A DNA stretch of 64,000 nt from Xenorhabdus beddingii (GCF_002127545.1 NZ_MUBK01000002.1:202195-266194), one strand, 5' to 3'; positions 22,074-32,964 are shown, numbered from the stretch's first letter. Numbers and translations are program-made. Notes: generated from the sequence alone by a model not told the origin.

Positions 22074-22191
22074 CGATTATCTCCAGAATATCTTTATTTT
22101 TAATTGTGTAAGCAACTTTATGACATGTCGTCGGTATTGGCTATAATGTGCCACAATTTTTTTGTAGTGAACTTATGTGGTGATTAATAAA

Positions 22192-24309
22192 ATGAACTCT
22201 CTCTTTGCCAGCACGGCACGTGGACTGGAAGAACTGTTAAAGAACGAACTGGAAATGCTGGGAGCGCACTCCTGTAAGATTGCCCAGGGTGGGGTTCATT
22301 TTCAGGGCGATGATCGGGTGATGTATAAAAGTCTGCTGTGGAGCAGATTGGCATCCCGCATCATGAAGCCACTTAATGAGTTCAAAGTTTATAGCGATTT
22401 AGACCTGTATCTTGGTGTCCAGGCCATTGATTGGAGTGAAGTGTTTTCGGTCAATAGCACGTTTGCTGTGCATTTCAGCGGCACCAATGAAGAGATCAGA
22501 AATACACAATATGGCGCACTGAAAGTTAAAGATGCCATTGTTGACAGTTTTGTCCGTAAAATAAATCAACGCCCTGATGTGGCGAAACAACAACCCGATA
22601 TCCGTGTTAATGTCTTCTTAAATAAAGAAAAAGCCACGGTTTCACTCGACTTGAGTGGCGATAGTCTGCACATCCGTGGCTACCGTGACCTGGCTGGGCA
22701 AGCCCCACTGAAAGAGAGCCTGGCGGCCGCGATTATTTTGCGTTCTGGCTGGAATGCGGGAACGCCAATGGTTGATCCCATGTGCGGTTCAGGCACATTG
22801 TTAATTGAAGCCGCTATGATGGCGACCGATTGTGCACCGGGTTTACACCGTAAATATTGGGGATTCACATCATGGTTGAAATTCGATGAAACCCTCTGGC
22901 GTGAAATGACCACTGAAGCACAGGTGCGTTTCCGTAAGGGGTTACAGGAAACCACGTCCCGTTTCTTTGGAACGGATATTGATCGTCGGGTCATGGATAT
23001 GGCGCGTTCAAATGCGCGCAGGGCGGGAGTCGCCCAACTGATTCAGTTCCAGCAGGGCGATGCCAGCAAACTGGAAAACCCATTGCCAGAAGGGGTGACG
23101 GGAACGATACTCAGCAACCCGCCTTATGGCGAACGCCTTGAAAGTGAACCGGCTTTGATTGCATTGCATAGTGTCTTTGGCCGCGTGATGAAAAGCCGCT
23201 TCCCCGGCTGGCGCTTATCACTGTTCAGTGCTTCGCCAGAACTGTTGAGTTGCCTGCAATTGCGGGCAGAACGTGAGTTCAAGGCGAAAAATGGCCCGCT
23301 GGATTGTGTCCAGAAAAACTATCAGTTATCAGATAAACCTCAGTCTTTGGATCTGGGTATCGCTGAGGATTACGCAAACCGGTTACGTAAAAATGAGAAA
23401 AAGCTCAGTAAATGGGCCAAACAGCAGGGTATTGATTGCTATCGGTTATATGATGCGGATTTACCGGAATACAATGTTGCTGTTGATCGCTATGCGGATA
23501 AAGTCATTGTTCAAGAATACGCGCCACCTAAAACTGTCGATGCCAATAAAGCACGCCAACGTTTATTTGATGTCATCAGCGCAACAATGAATGTACTTGG
23601 CCTGTCCTCCAGCCAGTTGATCCTGAAAACCCGCCAACGTCAGAAAGGCAATAGCCAATATGAAAAAATGGCTGAAAAGAAAGAGTTCTTTTTGGTTAAT
23701 GAATATGGGGCGAAATTTTGGGTTAACTTGACCGATTATCTGGATACGGGATTATTTCTTGATCACCGTATTGCCCGCCGGAAATTGGGTGAAATGAGCC
23801 AAGGCAAGGATTTTCTCAATTTGTTTGCCTATACCGGTTCAGCGACAGTGCATGCAGGGTTGGGCGGAGCACGTTCGACAACCACGGTAGACATGTCCCG
23901 CACTTACCTTGAATGGGCAGAAAAAAATTTACAGGCAAACGGCTTAACCGGACGTCAGCATCGTCTCATTCAGGCGGATTGTTTGGGATGGTTGGCTCAA
24001 TCCCGTGAACAATTTGATGTGATCTTTATTGATCCCCCAACATTTTCCAATTCCAAACGAATGGAAGACTCTTTTGATGTTCAGCGCGACCACATTGAAT
24101 TAATGAAGCAATTAAAACATCTGTTGCGTCGGGGTGGGACGTTGATGTTTTCCAATAATAAACGGGGTTTCAAAATGGATCTTGCCGAATTGGAGAAATT
24201 AGGCTTGGTTGCAGAAGAAATAACAGAAAAAACGTTATCTCAGGATTTTGCCCGTAACCGCCAGATTCATAATTGCTGGTTGCTACATCACGTTGGCGAG
24301 GAAAAATAA
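22192..24309 (+). CDS. rlmL: Bifunctional 23S rRNA methyltransferase RlmKL (m2G2445 / m7G2069)
   Basis: Fusion enzyme: the N-terminal half (RlmL) makes m2G2445 and the C-terminal half (RlmK) makes m7G2069 in 23S rRNA. The start is the ATG at 22192 ([16 protein letters not shown], the family start); two GTG codons upstream are not needed. 705 residues. Domains in order: THUMP (about 45-155), RlmL Rossmann methyltransferase with DPMCGSGT and NPPYGERL, then RlmK with [19 protein letters not shown] and [12 protein letters not shown]. Four bases separate it from uup, so the two form an operon. Confidence 0.96.
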   Translation: MNSLFASTARGLEELLKNELEMLGAHSCKIAQGGVHFQGDDRVMYKSLLWSRLASRIMKPLNEFKVYSDLDLYLGVQAIDWSEVFSVNSTFAVHFSGTNEEIRNTQYGALKVKDAIVDSFVRKINQRPDVAKQQPDIRVNVFLNKEKATVSLDLSGDSLHIRGYRDLAGQAPLKESLAAAIILRSGWNAGTPMVDPMCGSGTLLIEAAMMATDCAPGLHRKYWGFTSWLKFDETLWREMTTEAQVRFRKGLQETTSRFFGTDIDRRVMDMARSNARRAGVAQLIQFQQGDASKLENPLPEGVTGTILSNPPYGERLESEPALIALHSVFGRVMKSRFPGWRLSLFSASPELLSCLQLRAEREFKAKNGPLDCVQKNYQLSDKPQSLDLGIAEDYANRLRKNEKKLSKWAKQQGIDCYRLYDADLPEYNVAVDRYADKVIVQEYAPPKTVDANKARQRLFDVISATMNVLGLSSSQLILKTRQRQKGNSQYEKMAEKKEFFLVNEYGAKFWVNLTDYLDTGLFLDHRIARRKLGEMSQGKDFLNLFAYTGSATVHAGLGGARSTTTVDMSRTYLEWAEKNLQANGLTGRQHRLIQADCLGWLAQSREQFDVIFIDPPTFSNSKRMEDSFDVQRDHIELMKQLKHLLRRGGTLMFSNNKRGFKMDLAELEKLGLVAEEITEKTLSQDFARNRQIHNCWLLHHVGEEK

Positions 24310-24313
24310 TATT

Positions 24314-26224
24314 ATGTCATTGATTAGCTTATCCGGTGCCTGGTTATCTTTCAGTGATGCACCGTTGTTGGATTATGCTGAACTGCATATAGAAGAAAAC
24401 GAAAGAGTTTGCCTGGTCGGGCGCAATGGTGCGGGAAAATCAACGTTATTGCGCGTGCTGGCAAAAGAGCAACCCTTGGACGATGGTCAGGTCATTTATG
24501 AGCAGGATCTGATTGTTGCGCGCTTACAGCAAGATCCTCCCCGTGACGTAGAAGGTACGGTCTTTGATTTTGTTGCCGAAGGGGTAAAAGAGCAGGCTGA
24601 ATACATTAAAGCGTTCCATCATGTTTCACATTTGGTGGAAACTGATCCCAGCGAAAAAAATCTCAACCATCTTGCAGAATTACAAGAAGTGTTGGATATC
24701 CAGGGCCTGTGGTCACTGGATAGCCGGATTAGTGATGTCTTGAAACAATTGTCCTTACCCGCAGAAGCAAAACTTTCTTCACTGTCCGGGGGCTGGTTGC
24801 GCAAGGCGGCTTTGGGTAGGGCACTGGTCTGTTCGCCAAGGGTGCTGTTTCTGGATGAACCGACTAACCACCTTGATATTGATACCATCGAGTGGTTGGA
24901 AAATTTCCTGAAAGATTTTAATGGGAGTCTGGTTTTTATTTCCCATGATCGGTCATTCATTCGCAATATGGCAACCCGCATCATCGATCTGGATCGTGGA
25001 AAACTGGCATCATGGCCGGGAAACTATGATAAGTATCTGGAAGGCAAAGAAGAAGCGTTGCGGGTTGAAGAGATGCAAAATGCCGAATTTGACAAAAAAC
25101 TGGCGCAGGAAGAAGTGTGGATCCGTCAGGGCATTAAAGCACGACGCACCCGTAATGAAGGGCGGGTTAGGGCATTGAAAGCCCTGCGTACAGAGCGTTC
25201 TGAACGCCGCAATGTGATGGGCACGGCAAAAATGCAGGTCGAAGAAGCGACACGCTCCGGTAAGATCGTGTTTGAAATGGAAAATGTCAATTACCGGATT
25301 GGTGATAAGACATTGGTCAAAAATTTCTCGGCTCAGGTTCAGCGTGGCGACAAAATTGCGTTGGTGGGGCCAAACGGTTGTGGCAAAACCACACTATTGA
25401 AGCTGATGTTGGGAGATTTGTCGGCAGAAAGTGGGCGCATTCACTGCGGGACAAAACTTGAAGTTGCCTACTTTGATCAGCATCGTGTGGCATTGGATCC
25501 GGATCAAACGGTCATGGATAACCTTGCGGGTGGTAAACAGGAAGTGACGGTTAACGGACGCTCCCGCCATGTACTGGGTTATTTACAAGATTTTCTTTTT
25601 CATCCCAAACGGGCAATGACGCCTGTGCGAGCGCTTTCCGGTGGCGAACGCAACCGTCTGTTACTGGCACGCTTATTTCTGAAACCAAGCAACTTGCTGA
25701 TTCTCGATGAACCGACCAACGATCTTGATGTTGAAACATTGGAATTACTTGAAGAACTGGTTGATAGTTATACCGGAACCGTGATTTTGGTGAGCCATGA
25801 TCGTCAATTTGTTGATAACTCAGTCACCGAATGCTGGATTTTTGAAGGTAACGGTGAAATCAACAATTATGTCGGGGGTTATTACGATGCCCAGCAGCAA
25901 CGATCACAAACCGTTTCACTGCGTCAGGTCTCAGAGAAGAAAGCAAATACTGAAACTAAGGCCGTAAAACCGAAAGAGACGTCTAAAAAGGCGAATAATA
26001 AGATAAGTTACCATTTACTGCGTGAGTTAGAGCAACTACCCTCATTATTGGAAAAGTTAGAAGAAGAAATAGAGAAATTGCAATCTCAGGTCAGTGACCC
26101 TGAATTCTTCAACCAATCTCACGAAATTACACAAAACATTCTGATTGAACTGGCCAATAAAGAGCAAGAATTGGAAAAAACGTTCGATCGCTGGCAGGAA
26201 TTAGAAATGATGAAAAATGGATAA
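24314..26224 (+). CDS. uup: ABC-F ATPase Uup
   Basis: Soluble ABC-F family ATPase acting on ribosomes; in E. coli loss increases precise transposon excision. I set the start at 24314 (MSLISLSGAWLSFSD, family N-terminus); the longer reading overlaps rlmKL. 636 residues: two ABC domains with Walker A GRNGAGKS and GPNGCGKT, signatures LSGGWLRK and LSGGERNR, Walker B LFLDEPTNHLD and LILDEPTNDLD, joined by a charged linker (RTRNEGRVRALKALR), and a C-terminal coiled coil that binds DNA in E. coli. Fifty bases from pqiA; same transcription unit possible. Confidence 0.96.
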   Translation: MSLISLSGAWLSFSDAPLLDYAELHIEENERVCLVGRNGAGKSTLLRVLAKEQPLDDGQVIYEQDLIVARLQQDPPRDVEGTVFDFVAEGVKEQAEYIKAFHHVSHLVETDPSEKNLNHLAELQEVLDIQGLWSLDSRISDVLKQLSLPAEAKLSSLSGGWLRKAALGRALVCSPRVLFLDEPTNHLDIDTIEWLENFLKDFNGSLVFISHDRSFIRNMATRIIDLDRGKLASWPGNYDKYLEGKEEALRVEEMQNAEFDKKLAQEEVWIRQGIKARRTRNEGRVRALKALRTERSERRNVMGTAKMQVEEATRSGKIVFEMENVNYRIGDKTLVKNFSAQVQRGDKIALVGPNGCGKTTLLKLMLGDLSAESGRIHCGTKLEVAYFDQHRVALDPDQTVMDNLAGGKQEVTVNGRSRHVLGYLQDFLFHPKRAMTPVRALSGGERNRLLLARLFLKPSNLLILDEPTNDLDVETLELLEELVDSYTGTVILVSHDRQFVDNSVTECWIFEGNGEINNYVGGYYDAQQQRSQTVSLRQVSEKKANTETKAVKPKETSKKANNKISYHLLRELEQLPSLLEKLEEEIEKLQSQVSDPEFFNQSHEITQNILIELANKEQELEKTFDRWQELEMMKNG

Positions 26225-26273
26225 TGGCGGCTGCATAAAATAACCTTGTAGGCTTTGCTTAAGGAGAAAAACT

Positions 26274-27542
26274 TTGTGTTCCAATAACCATCAGCATGAC
26301 AAGCTGGTTCTTTGTCCCCAGTGTGACATGCTGGTGGCTGTGCCTGATTTGGAACAAGGGAAAAAGGCGGTTTGCCCCCGGTGTGACACGGTGCTGACAG
26401 CAAAGTGGAAAGAGCCACGCAACCAGCCAACAGGTTATGCAATAAGCGCATTAGTGATGCTCTTGCTTGCTTGCCTGTTTCCTTTTGTCAGCATGAGTGT
26501 CGCGGGGATGGTCAGTGAAATCACACTGCCCCAAATCCCCAAGGTGATGTATAGCGAAGACTACTCAAGCATGGCCGTGTTTTTCCTGATCTTTGTGCAG
26601 CTTGTCCCGACATTTTGCATGGTGGCGATTATCCTCCTGTGCCAGCACGTCAAGATGGCGCGTCGTTTGAAAATAGAACTGGCGCGCATTTTGTTCAAGA
26701 TGAAAACCTGGTGCATGGCAGAAATTTTCCTCGCGGGAGTGCTGGTGAGCTTTGTGAAGCTGATGGCATATGGCGAAGTTAACATTGGCTTGAGTTTCCT
26801 GCCTTATTGTCTTTTCTGTTTATTTCAGGTCAGGGCTTTTCAATGCCTTGACCGGCACTGGTTTTGGAATGAAATAGAACCCGCGCCTAAAGTTTGCCGG
26901 CCTGTACAGGCCGGCAAACCGGGTTTGGTGCAAGGTGTCAGATTGTGTCAATGCTGTACTGCCATTTTGCCTGCCCGGCAATCCGAATGCCCTCGTTGCC
27001 ACACAACGGGACATGCCCGTCGTCGCCATAGCCTTCAATGCACCATGGCGCTGCTGATGACATCAGCCATACTGTATATTCCGGCGAATGTTTTACCGAT
27101 CATGGTCACACAGGCATTGGGAAACCACATTAATTCCAATATCCTGGAAGGTGTTATTTTACTTTGGAGCTCAGGCTCTTACCCTGTGGCAATGGTGATT
27201 TTTATTGCCAGCATCATGGTGCCTATACTGAAAATGCTGGCCATCAGTTGGTTGTGCTGGGATGCCAAAAGTCAACGTCACCATGATTCCGAAACGATGC
27301 ATTTTATTTACGAAATGGTGGAATTTGTGGGGCGTTGGTCAATGATTGATGTGTTCGTTATTGCCGTACTCTCGGCACTGGTTCGCATGGGACAATTCAT
27401 GAGTATCTATCCTGCTATCGGAGCCGTGTTGTTTGCTCTGGTGGTTATCTTGACGATGTTTGCGTCAATGACATTCGATCCGCGTTTAACTTGGGACAAA
27501 GCCAATAGTCAATTTGCGTTACATAACCATGAGGAGTCGTAA
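26274..27542 (+). CDS. pqiA: Intermembrane transport protein PqiA
   Basis: Inner-membrane component of the PqiABC lipid transport bridge between inner and outer membranes. 422 residues with two repeated PqiA domains of about four helices, each preceded by a zinc-ribbon-like CxxC pair (LCPQCDML / CPRCDTV and LCQCCTAIL / CPRCHTTG). The start is a TTG at 26274: AAGGAG lies exactly seven bases upstream, and the N-terminus MCSNNH matches the E. coli protein. pqiA ends one base before the pqiB GTG. SoxRS control is known in E. coli; I did not identify a box here. Confidence 0.95.
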   Translation: MCSNNHQHDKLVLCPQCDMLVAVPDLEQGKKAVCPRCDTVLTAKWKEPRNQPTGYAISALVMLLLACLFPFVSMSVAGMVSEITLPQIPKVMYSEDYSSMAVFFLIFVQLVPTFCMVAIILLCQHVKMARRLKIELARILFKMKTWCMAEIFLAGVLVSFVKLMAYGEVNIGLSFLPYCLFCLFQVRAFQCLDRHWFWNEIEPAPKVCRPVQAGKPGLVQGVRLCQCCTAILPARQSECPRCHTTGHARRRHSLQCTMALLMTSAILYIPANVLPIMVTQALGNHINSNILEGVILLWSSGSYPVAMVIFIASIMVPILKMLAISWLCWDAKSQRHHDSETMHFIYEMVEFVGRWSMIDVFVIAVLSALVRMGQFMSIYPAIGAVLFALVVILTMFASMTFDPRLTWDKANSQFALHNHEES

Positions 27543-27543
27543 G

Positions 27544-29193
27544 GTGACGGATAAAGAAGAAGATCTGGCTCAGGCCAGGATCAGCAAACTCAAGAGTTGG
27601 TCACCTATATGGATAGTCCCCGTTATCACTGTGCTTATCGGGGCCTGGATACTGTTTTACCATTTTAGTCACCAAGGACCGGAAGTGATACTGTTCACAT
27701 CCAACGCTGAAGGTATTGAAGCGGGAAAAACGAAAATCAAAAGCCGCAGCGTTGACATTGGCGTTGTCGAAAAAGTTTCACTAAGTGATAACTTGGGACA
27801 GGTCATTATTAAAGCTCGTCTGAATGATGGCATGGAGCGGCTTTTACATACAGACACCGCATTCTGGGTGGTCAAACCTCAGGTTGGGCGTGAGGGGGTT
27901 TCTGGCCTGAGTACATTATTGTCGGGTGTATTTATTGAATTGCAACCGGGTACACAAGGTAGTGAAGAACGGCAATTTTCATTGCTGGATTCACCACCCC
28001 TAGCTTCCCCGGATGCGAAAGGTATTCGTATTGTACTGATGAGTGAAAAAGCAGGGCAACTCTCTCCCGGCGATCCGGTGTTATTTCGCGGATATCGTGT
28101 GGGATCGGTTGAAGCCGGCACTTTTGATCCGGAATCCCGGTTGGTTCGCTACCAAATTTTCGTTAATTCACCTTACGACGGTCTACTGACAACCAACGTC
28201 AGGTTTTGGAAAGACAGTGGTATCGCTTTTGACATGTCATCACAAGGACTACGGGTTGAAGTTGCCTCATTATCAACCTTATTTGGTGGTGGTGTGAGTT
28301 TTGATGTACCGAAAGGTTGGGGATTGGGTAACCCGGTAAAAGAAAAAGAAGTTTTCAAACTTTATGATAGTGAGAAGAGTATCCAAAATTCACTTTATAC
28401 CGAGTATAAAGGCTTTTTATTATTTTTCTCTGACTCAGTACGAGGTTTGCAGGTGGGGGCACCGGTCGAATTTCGTGGTATCAGGGTTGGGACAGTCGTC
28501 AACGTTCCTTTCTATTCTGAGAGCATTAAGCAACGGATTGACCGTGAATTTCGGATCCCTGTCTTGATTCATATAGAGCCTGAACGTTTCAAAAAAGAAT
28601 TGGGTGATGGATTTGATACCGACAAGCAACTGAAAGAGACCATTGCACGGGGTTTAAGGGCTTCCTTGAAATCGGGGAATTTACTGACAGGGGCGCTGTT
28701 TATTGACCTGAATTTTTACCCTGATGAAAAACAATGGGAAATGCCACGTAAAATTGAAGGTTATAACGTGTTGCCTACTGTCAGTGGTGGCCTGGCGCAA
28801 ATTCAACAAAAGATCATCACGACGTTGGATAAAATCAATAATATGCCGATTGAACCGGTATTTATGCAGGCAACGAAAACACTTGAAGAAAGCCGGAAAG
28901 CAATGAGAACGGCGCAAAAAACAATGGATGAGTTAAATCGGATGCTGGCGAGCAAAGAAGCCCAAGGGTTGCCTAAAGATATCCAAAATACATTACATGA
29001 GTTAAGTCGCAGTATGCAGGGCATTCAGCCCGGTTCGCCGGCTTATAACAAATTGGTTGACAATATGCAGCGGCTGGATCAGGTACTGCGTGAATTGCAG
29101 CCTGTCCTGAAGACCCTTAATAATAAGAGCAATGCGTTGGTATTTGAAGCGGAAGCGATCAAAGATCCTGAACCTAAAAAGGCGCCTGAATAA
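27544..29193 (+). CDS. pqiB: Intermembrane transport protein PqiB (three MCE domains)
   Basis: Inner-membrane anchored MCE protein that forms a periplasm-spanning hexameric needle for lipid transport. I place the start at the GTG at 27544, seven bases after GAGGAG and immediately after the pqiA stop; an ATG at 27529 would lie before that ribosome site. 549 residues: short cytosolic tail, one transmembrane segment (WIVPVITVLIGAWILFY), three MCE domains (about 45-135, 150-250, 280-380), and a long C-terminal coiled coil ending in Lys/Pro/Glu-rich sequence. It overlaps pqiC by one base. Confidence 0.95.
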   Translation: MTDKEEDLAQARISKLKSWSPIWIVPVITVLIGAWILFYHFSHQGPEVILFTSNAEGIEAGKTKIKSRSVDIGVVEKVSLSDNLGQVIIKARLNDGMERLLHTDTAFWVVKPQVGREGVSGLSTLLSGVFIELQPGTQGSEERQFSLLDSPPLASPDAKGIRIVLMSEKAGQLSPGDPVLFRGYRVGSVEAGTFDPESRLVRYQIFVNSPYDGLLTTNVRFWKDSGIAFDMSSQGLRVEVASLSTLFGGGVSFDVPKGWGLGNPVKEKEVFKLYDSEKSIQNSLYTEYKGFLLFFSDSVRGLQVGAPVEFRGIRVGTVVNVPFYSESIKQRIDREFRIPVLIHIEPERFKKELGDGFDTDKQLKETIARGLRASLKSGNLLTGALFIDLNFYPDEKQWEMPRKIEGYNVLPTVSGGLAQIQQKIITTLDKINNMPIEPVFMQATKTLEESRKAMRTAQKTMDELNRMLASKEAQGLPKDIQNTLHELSRSMQGIQPGSPAYNKLVDNMQRLDQVLRELQPVLKTLNNKSNALVFEAEAIKDPEPKKAPE

Positions 29194-29831
29194 TGAAAAA
29201 GTTGCTTTCAACATTGGCATTTTCTATTTCTATCAGTGTGTTTGTTGTCGGAAGTTTGTTTATTGCAGGGTGTAGTGGCAGCCAGCTACAGAAAACCTAT
29301 TACCAGCTACCGGTTTTAGCTAATTTATCAGCGGAAAAGCCAGCATCTCCGGAAAATCAGGTATCGCAGGAGAATAAGCTGGGAGCTAAACATGAACGGC
29401 AACTATGGGTAAAAGAGGTTAACCTTTCTGACTACCTTACTTCGCCCGGCATTGTGTATCAAACAGGCGATGTCAGCTATGTCAATGCATCAAATCATTT
29501 GTGGGCCAGCCCATTGCAGCAACAGTTAAAGCAGATTTTGATCTCTGAACTGAGTGCGGCATTCCCGCATCGTTTGGTTTCCGGGCAGGAACTGGAAAAA
29601 GATGCTGATGCGTTGGATATCACAATAACAGCTTTTCACGGGCGATATGATGGCCGGGTATTGATTGCAGGAGACTGGATACTGTCCAATTCAGGCAATG
29701 TGATTAAAAGGCCATTCAATCTTGAGTTGAAACAGAAAAAAGAGGGTTATGCTGAATTGGTTCTTACATTAGCACAAGGTTACAACCAGTTGGCTAAATC
29801 CATTGCAAAACAGATAGCTTCCCAACGTTAA
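29193..29831 (+). CDS. pqiC: Outer-membrane lipoprotein PqiC (YmbA)
   Basis: Lipoprotein that caps the PqiB needle at the outer membrane. 212 residues. The signal peptide ends in a lipobox FIAGC (Cys about residue 27), followed by Ser-Gly, which fits outer-membrane sorting (no Asp at +2). The ABC-type lipoprotein domain includes QTYYQL-like KTYYQLPVL and the segment LWASPLQQQLKQIL. It starts within the pqiB stop (TAATG), so pqiABC is one operon and ends at the hairpin that follows. In E. coli rmf comes next; here it does not. Confidence 0.92.
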   Translation: MKKLLSTLAFSISISVFVVGSLFIAGCSGSQLQKTYYQLPVLANLSAEKPASPENQVSQENKLGAKHERQLWVKEVNLSDYLTSPGIVYQTGDVSYVNASNHLWASPLQQQLKQILISELSAAFPHRLVSGQELEKDADALDITITAFHGRYDGRVLIAGDWILSNSGNVIKRPFNLELKQKKEGYAELVLTLAQGYNQLAKSIAKQIASQR

Positions 29832-29840
29832 CCGGGTATA

Positions 29841-29862
29841 CACCTCCGCAATAGCGGAGGTG
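29841..29862. terminator. Terminator between pqiC and fabA
   Basis: Perfect nine-bp stem CACCTCCGC / GCGGAGGTG with a four-base loop in the convergent gap; the T-run is weak. Confidence 0.7.
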
Positions 29863-29903
29863 TTCAGTATTGGGGAAAAAGGGGCGTCACCAAAATGGGA
29901 TTA

Positions 29904-30422
29904 TCAGAAAGCACTGGTATCTTTGAACAAACCAACCTTTAAATCAGCCGCAGTATAAATTAGCTTACCGTCTACCAGAACTTCACCATCAGCCAAGCCC
30001 ATAATCAGCTTTCGGTTAATGACACGCTTGAAATTAATGCGGTAAGTCACCTTTTTTGCCGTTGGTAATATCTGGCCTGTGAATTTCACTTCACCTACGC
30101 CGAGTGCCCGGCCTTTACCTTCTCCACCGATCCAGCCCAGGAAAAAGCCAACAAGCTGCCACATTGCATCAAGTCCAAGACAGCCTGGCATTACAGGGTC
30201 ATTGACAAAATGGCAATCGAAAAACCACAGCTCAGGGTTGATATCGAATTCAGCTTCGACATACCCTTTATCATAGATACCGCCGGTTTCTGTCATTTTC
30301 GTGATGCGATCCATCATCAACATATTGCCAGAAGGCAGCGGTGGTCCATTTTCACCAAACAATTTACCTTGTCCAGAGGCTTGAAGTTCTTCTTTCGTGT
30401 AGGACTCTTGTTTTTTAAACAT
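29904..30422 (-). CDS. fabA: 3-hydroxydecanoyl-ACP dehydratase/isomerase FabA
   Basis: Dehydrates 3-hydroxyacyl-ACP and isomerises trans-2-decenoyl-ACP to the cis-3 form, starting unsaturated fatty-acid synthesis. 172 residues, the family length. The catalytic pair His71 ([14 protein letters not shown]) and Asp85 (GLDAMWQ) is intact. Cytosolic dimer with the hot-dog fold. It lies downstream of ycbZ on the same strand with a gap of 85 bases, the usual arrangement; FabR/FadR sites would be in that gap but I could not confirm them. Confidence 0.97.
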   Translation of the reverse strand: MFKKQESYTKEELQASGQGKLFGENGPPLPSGNMLMMDRITKMTETGGIYDKGYVEAEFDINPELWFFDCHFVNDPVMPGCLGLDAMWQLVGFFLGWIGGEGKGRALGVGEVKFTGQILPTAKKVTYRINFKRVINRKLIMGLADGEVLVDGKLIYTAADLKVGLFKDTSAF

Positions 30423-30507
30423 ACTTTCAGATAGCCTTATGATCGTGTAGGGCTAGAGAATAGCGTACAGTTGTACGCCGAACAACTCCGATCAGATAAT
30501 AGCAGAA

Positions 30508-32271
30508 TTAACCTAACCAGCGTAAAAACCAAGGTAATTGAGGTCGCTCGTGATGATTGGCCTGTGTGATACGGGCATATATCATAGCTAACAAGTGTTC
30601 TTTTTGTTGATCATGGTAAGGAATACCGGTTAGTAGTGATGCGGCTTCAGAGACATGCTCGACAGCCCAGATATGAAATTCTCCATTTTTGACTGCGTTA
30701 ACAACGTCTTGGCTTAGGCACAAATGTTGTACATTGGAAGTTGGAATAATCACCCCTTGAGAACCCGTGAGCTTACGGTAGTGACATAGGCGGAAAAAAC
30801 CTTCAATTTTCTCGTTGACGCCACCAATCGGTTGCACATAACCAAATTGGTCTACCGCACCGGTAACCGCAATTTGCTGATCGATAGGCTGCTGTGATAA
30901 CGCACTGATCAGGCAACATAACTCAGCCAGTGAAGCGCTGTCACCGTCCACTTCGCCATAAGATTGCTCGAACACAATGGAAGCAGAGAATGGCTGTGGC
31001 TGATCCAACTTCAATTCAGCAATTAAGTAAGCCTGCATAATCATCATGCCTTTCGCATGAATATTGCCACCTAACTCGACCTTACGTTCCACATCAATAA
31101 GCTCTCCATCCCCTAAGTGCGCAACGCAACTGATACGGGAAGGTTCTCCCATTGGCTCAGGGTGCCCGGGATATTCGAGTACTGATAACCCATTAATTTG
31201 GCCAATGACTGAACCTTGTGTACGGATCAATATTTGACCTTTCAGTATTTCGTCCATACTGCGTTCTGCTAAATAACCGTGACGCCAAGCGCGATTCTCT
31301 TCTGCCTGTTGCAGGGAGTGCTCGGTGATCTGGTTTTCCTGCTGGTAATTGGCTGCTGCTTCCAATTTTTGTTGCAACCACTGGATATCCAGAGGTAAAC
31401 GGAGTTGATCTTCGGTATGGCGAATAGCCTGTTTGAGAAGTTCAGGCCAGGCATCGGTACTCAATGGGGGCAGGTTTTTTTGCTGAATGATCCCATTCAC
31501 ATAGCGGCACCATACTGCCAGGTCATCTTCTTCGTGGAAGAGGATATCCGGCTCAAATTCACCATACAATGCACTGTTTGCCAGTTCGGGTTCAATGGTC
31601 TGTAGTTCTTCAAGACTTAATCTATCCCCAACTAAAAGCAGACGCAGATCCAATTCCATTGAAGGCACAGGAAAGGGAAGGGGGCGATTCTCATCGTGCG
31701 ACAGCCAGTCGAAACGGCGTTGGATAATCATCTGCTTGAGGCGAACCCACATTAATGGTTGAGCAAGCAGAGTTCGCAGAGGCAAAACCAAAACACCGCC
31801 ATTGACTTGATGGACAAGCCCCGGTTGTAGCTGGATCACACCTTGATACGTATAAATGTTGCCAAATAATTGTTCTGGTTCAATCCATTCACGATAAGCA
31901 ACTCGCTCAGTGGGCGCAAACATACCTTCCCCAGCCGAGTTCCAGGTAATGGTTTGGTGTTCTATTTGATAATAGCCCCCGATGGTTGGACGACTTTTTG
32001 GCAGTAAAGAGGAAATCGTATCAGATAAAAGAGACAGATAAACATCACTCTCTTCAGCCTTCAGCAGCATAAAAGATTGACGTAGATCGGCCTGACAAAA
32101 AAGAGATAACCCACTGTGCAGCCTGGGTTGAACCTCATCTATTGTGATGGGGGACAATTCAGTGACAGAATTGAAGAGTGCCTGATAAGGCGCATTGTTT
32201 GGCTGTAATGCCTGCCAGTCTAATTTTATATTCGTCAAAGTGGTCGCTACATATAGTGAAAAAGGAAACAT
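30508..32271 (-). CDS. ycbZ: Lon-like protease homologue LonH (YcbZ)
   Basis: Member of the Lon-related family without a full AAA+ ATPase module. 587 residues: a divergent N-terminal region with a Lon-like Gly-rich segment (VHQVNGGVLVLPLR), and a C-terminal Lon-type S16 protease domain. The catalytic Ser445 (GEVDGDSASLAEL) and Lys488 (GGVNEKIEGFFRL) of the dyad are both present. Its cellular substrate is not known to me. It is divergent from matP, and fabA follows on the same strand, as in other Enterobacterales. Confidence 0.93.
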   Translation of the reverse strand: MFPFSLYVATTLTNIKLDWQALQPNNAPYQALFNSVTELSPITIDEVQPRLHSGLSLFCQADLRQSFMLLKAEESDVYLSLLSDTISSLLPKSRPTIGGYYQIEHQTITWNSAGEGMFAPTERVAYREWIEPEQLFGNIYTYQGVIQLQPGLVHQVNGGVLVLPLRTLLAQPLMWVRLKQMIIQRRFDWLSHDENRPLPFPVPSMELDLRLLLVGDRLSLEELQTIEPELANSALYGEFEPDILFHEEDDLAVWCRYVNGIIQQKNLPPLSTDAWPELLKQAIRHTEDQLRLPLDIQWLQQKLEAAANYQQENQITEHSLQQAEENRAWRHGYLAERSMDEILKGQILIRTQGSVIGQINGLSVLEYPGHPEPMGEPSRISCVAHLGDGELIDVERKVELGGNIHAKGMMIMQAYLIAELKLDQPQPFSASIVFEQSYGEVDGDSASLAELCCLISALSQQPIDQQIAVTGAVDQFGYVQPIGGVNEKIEGFFRLCHYRKLTGSQGVIIPTSNVQHLCLSQDVVNAVKNGEFHIWAVEHVSEAASLLTGIPYHDQQKEHLLAMIYARITQANHHERPQLPWFLRWLG

Positions 32272-32442
32272 TTATTATACAAGATTAGGCCATGAACCAA
32301 CATGGCAGAATCTTGAAAGAAGCGACATTTGAGCTAACACGCTTAGTGCCTGTAAAATGTGCCAATATTCTGGGTTGCCATGAGCAATTCAAAGAAATAA
32401 TTGCTATGCTTAATTTAAGTTACGCTGTCACTGAGAGATGAA

Positions 32443-32892
32443 ATGAAATATCAACAATTGGAAAATCTGGAATGTGGCTGGAAATGGGCATATTTGGCAA
32501 AAAAACACCGTGAAGGTGAGCCGGTTACTAAATACATTGAAAAAAGTGCAGCGCAGAATGCAGTGAGTGAATTAATGAATCTGGAGCGCGAACCCGTCAA
32601 GGTATTGGAATGGATTTCTTTGCATATGAATCCGGATTTATCCAACCGGATGAAGCAAACAATTCGGGCACGGCGCAAACGTCATTTTAATGCTGAACAC
32701 CAACACTCACGGAAAAAATCCATCGATTTGGACTTTCATGTCTGGCAGCGGCTTTCAGCTCTCTCTCAGCGTCGCGGGAATACTCTGTCAGAAACGATCA
32801 TACAGTTGCTGGAAGATGCTGAATATAGAGAAAGGTATACACACCAGATGTCGAGTTTGAAGCAGGATTTAGAAGCGATATTGGGAAAATAA
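32443..32892 (+). CDS. matP: Macrodomain Ter protein MatP
   Basis: DNA-binding protein that recognises matS sites and organises the Ter macrodomain, linking it to the divisome through ZapB. 149 residues (E. coli 150). The N-terminal helical bundle starts [22 protein letters not shown]; a ribbon-helix-helix segment is at about 88-125 ([29 protein letters not shown]), then a C-terminal coiled coil ending EAILGK. It is convergent with ompA, with a shared terminator between. Confidence 0.95.
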   Translation: MKYQQLENLECGWKWAYLAKKHREGEPVTKYIEKSAAQNAVSELMNLEREPVKVLEWISLHMNPDLSNRMKQTIRARRKRHFNAEHQHSRKKSIDLDFHVWQRLSALSQRRGNTLSETIIQLLEDAEYRERYTHQMSSLKQDLEAILGK

Positions 32893-32911
32893 CCTCAACT
32901 TAGACGCAAAC

Positions 32912-32938
32912 AAAAAACCCCACTTTTGACGTGGGGTT
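32912..32938. terminator. Bidirectional terminator between matP and ompA
   Basis: AAAAAACCCCAC / GTGGGGTT hairpin with a seven-base loop; on the minus strand (ompA) it ends in a T6 run. Confidence 0.88.
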
Positions 32939-32964
32939 CTATTAATAAATCCTTCAGGGCAAGA

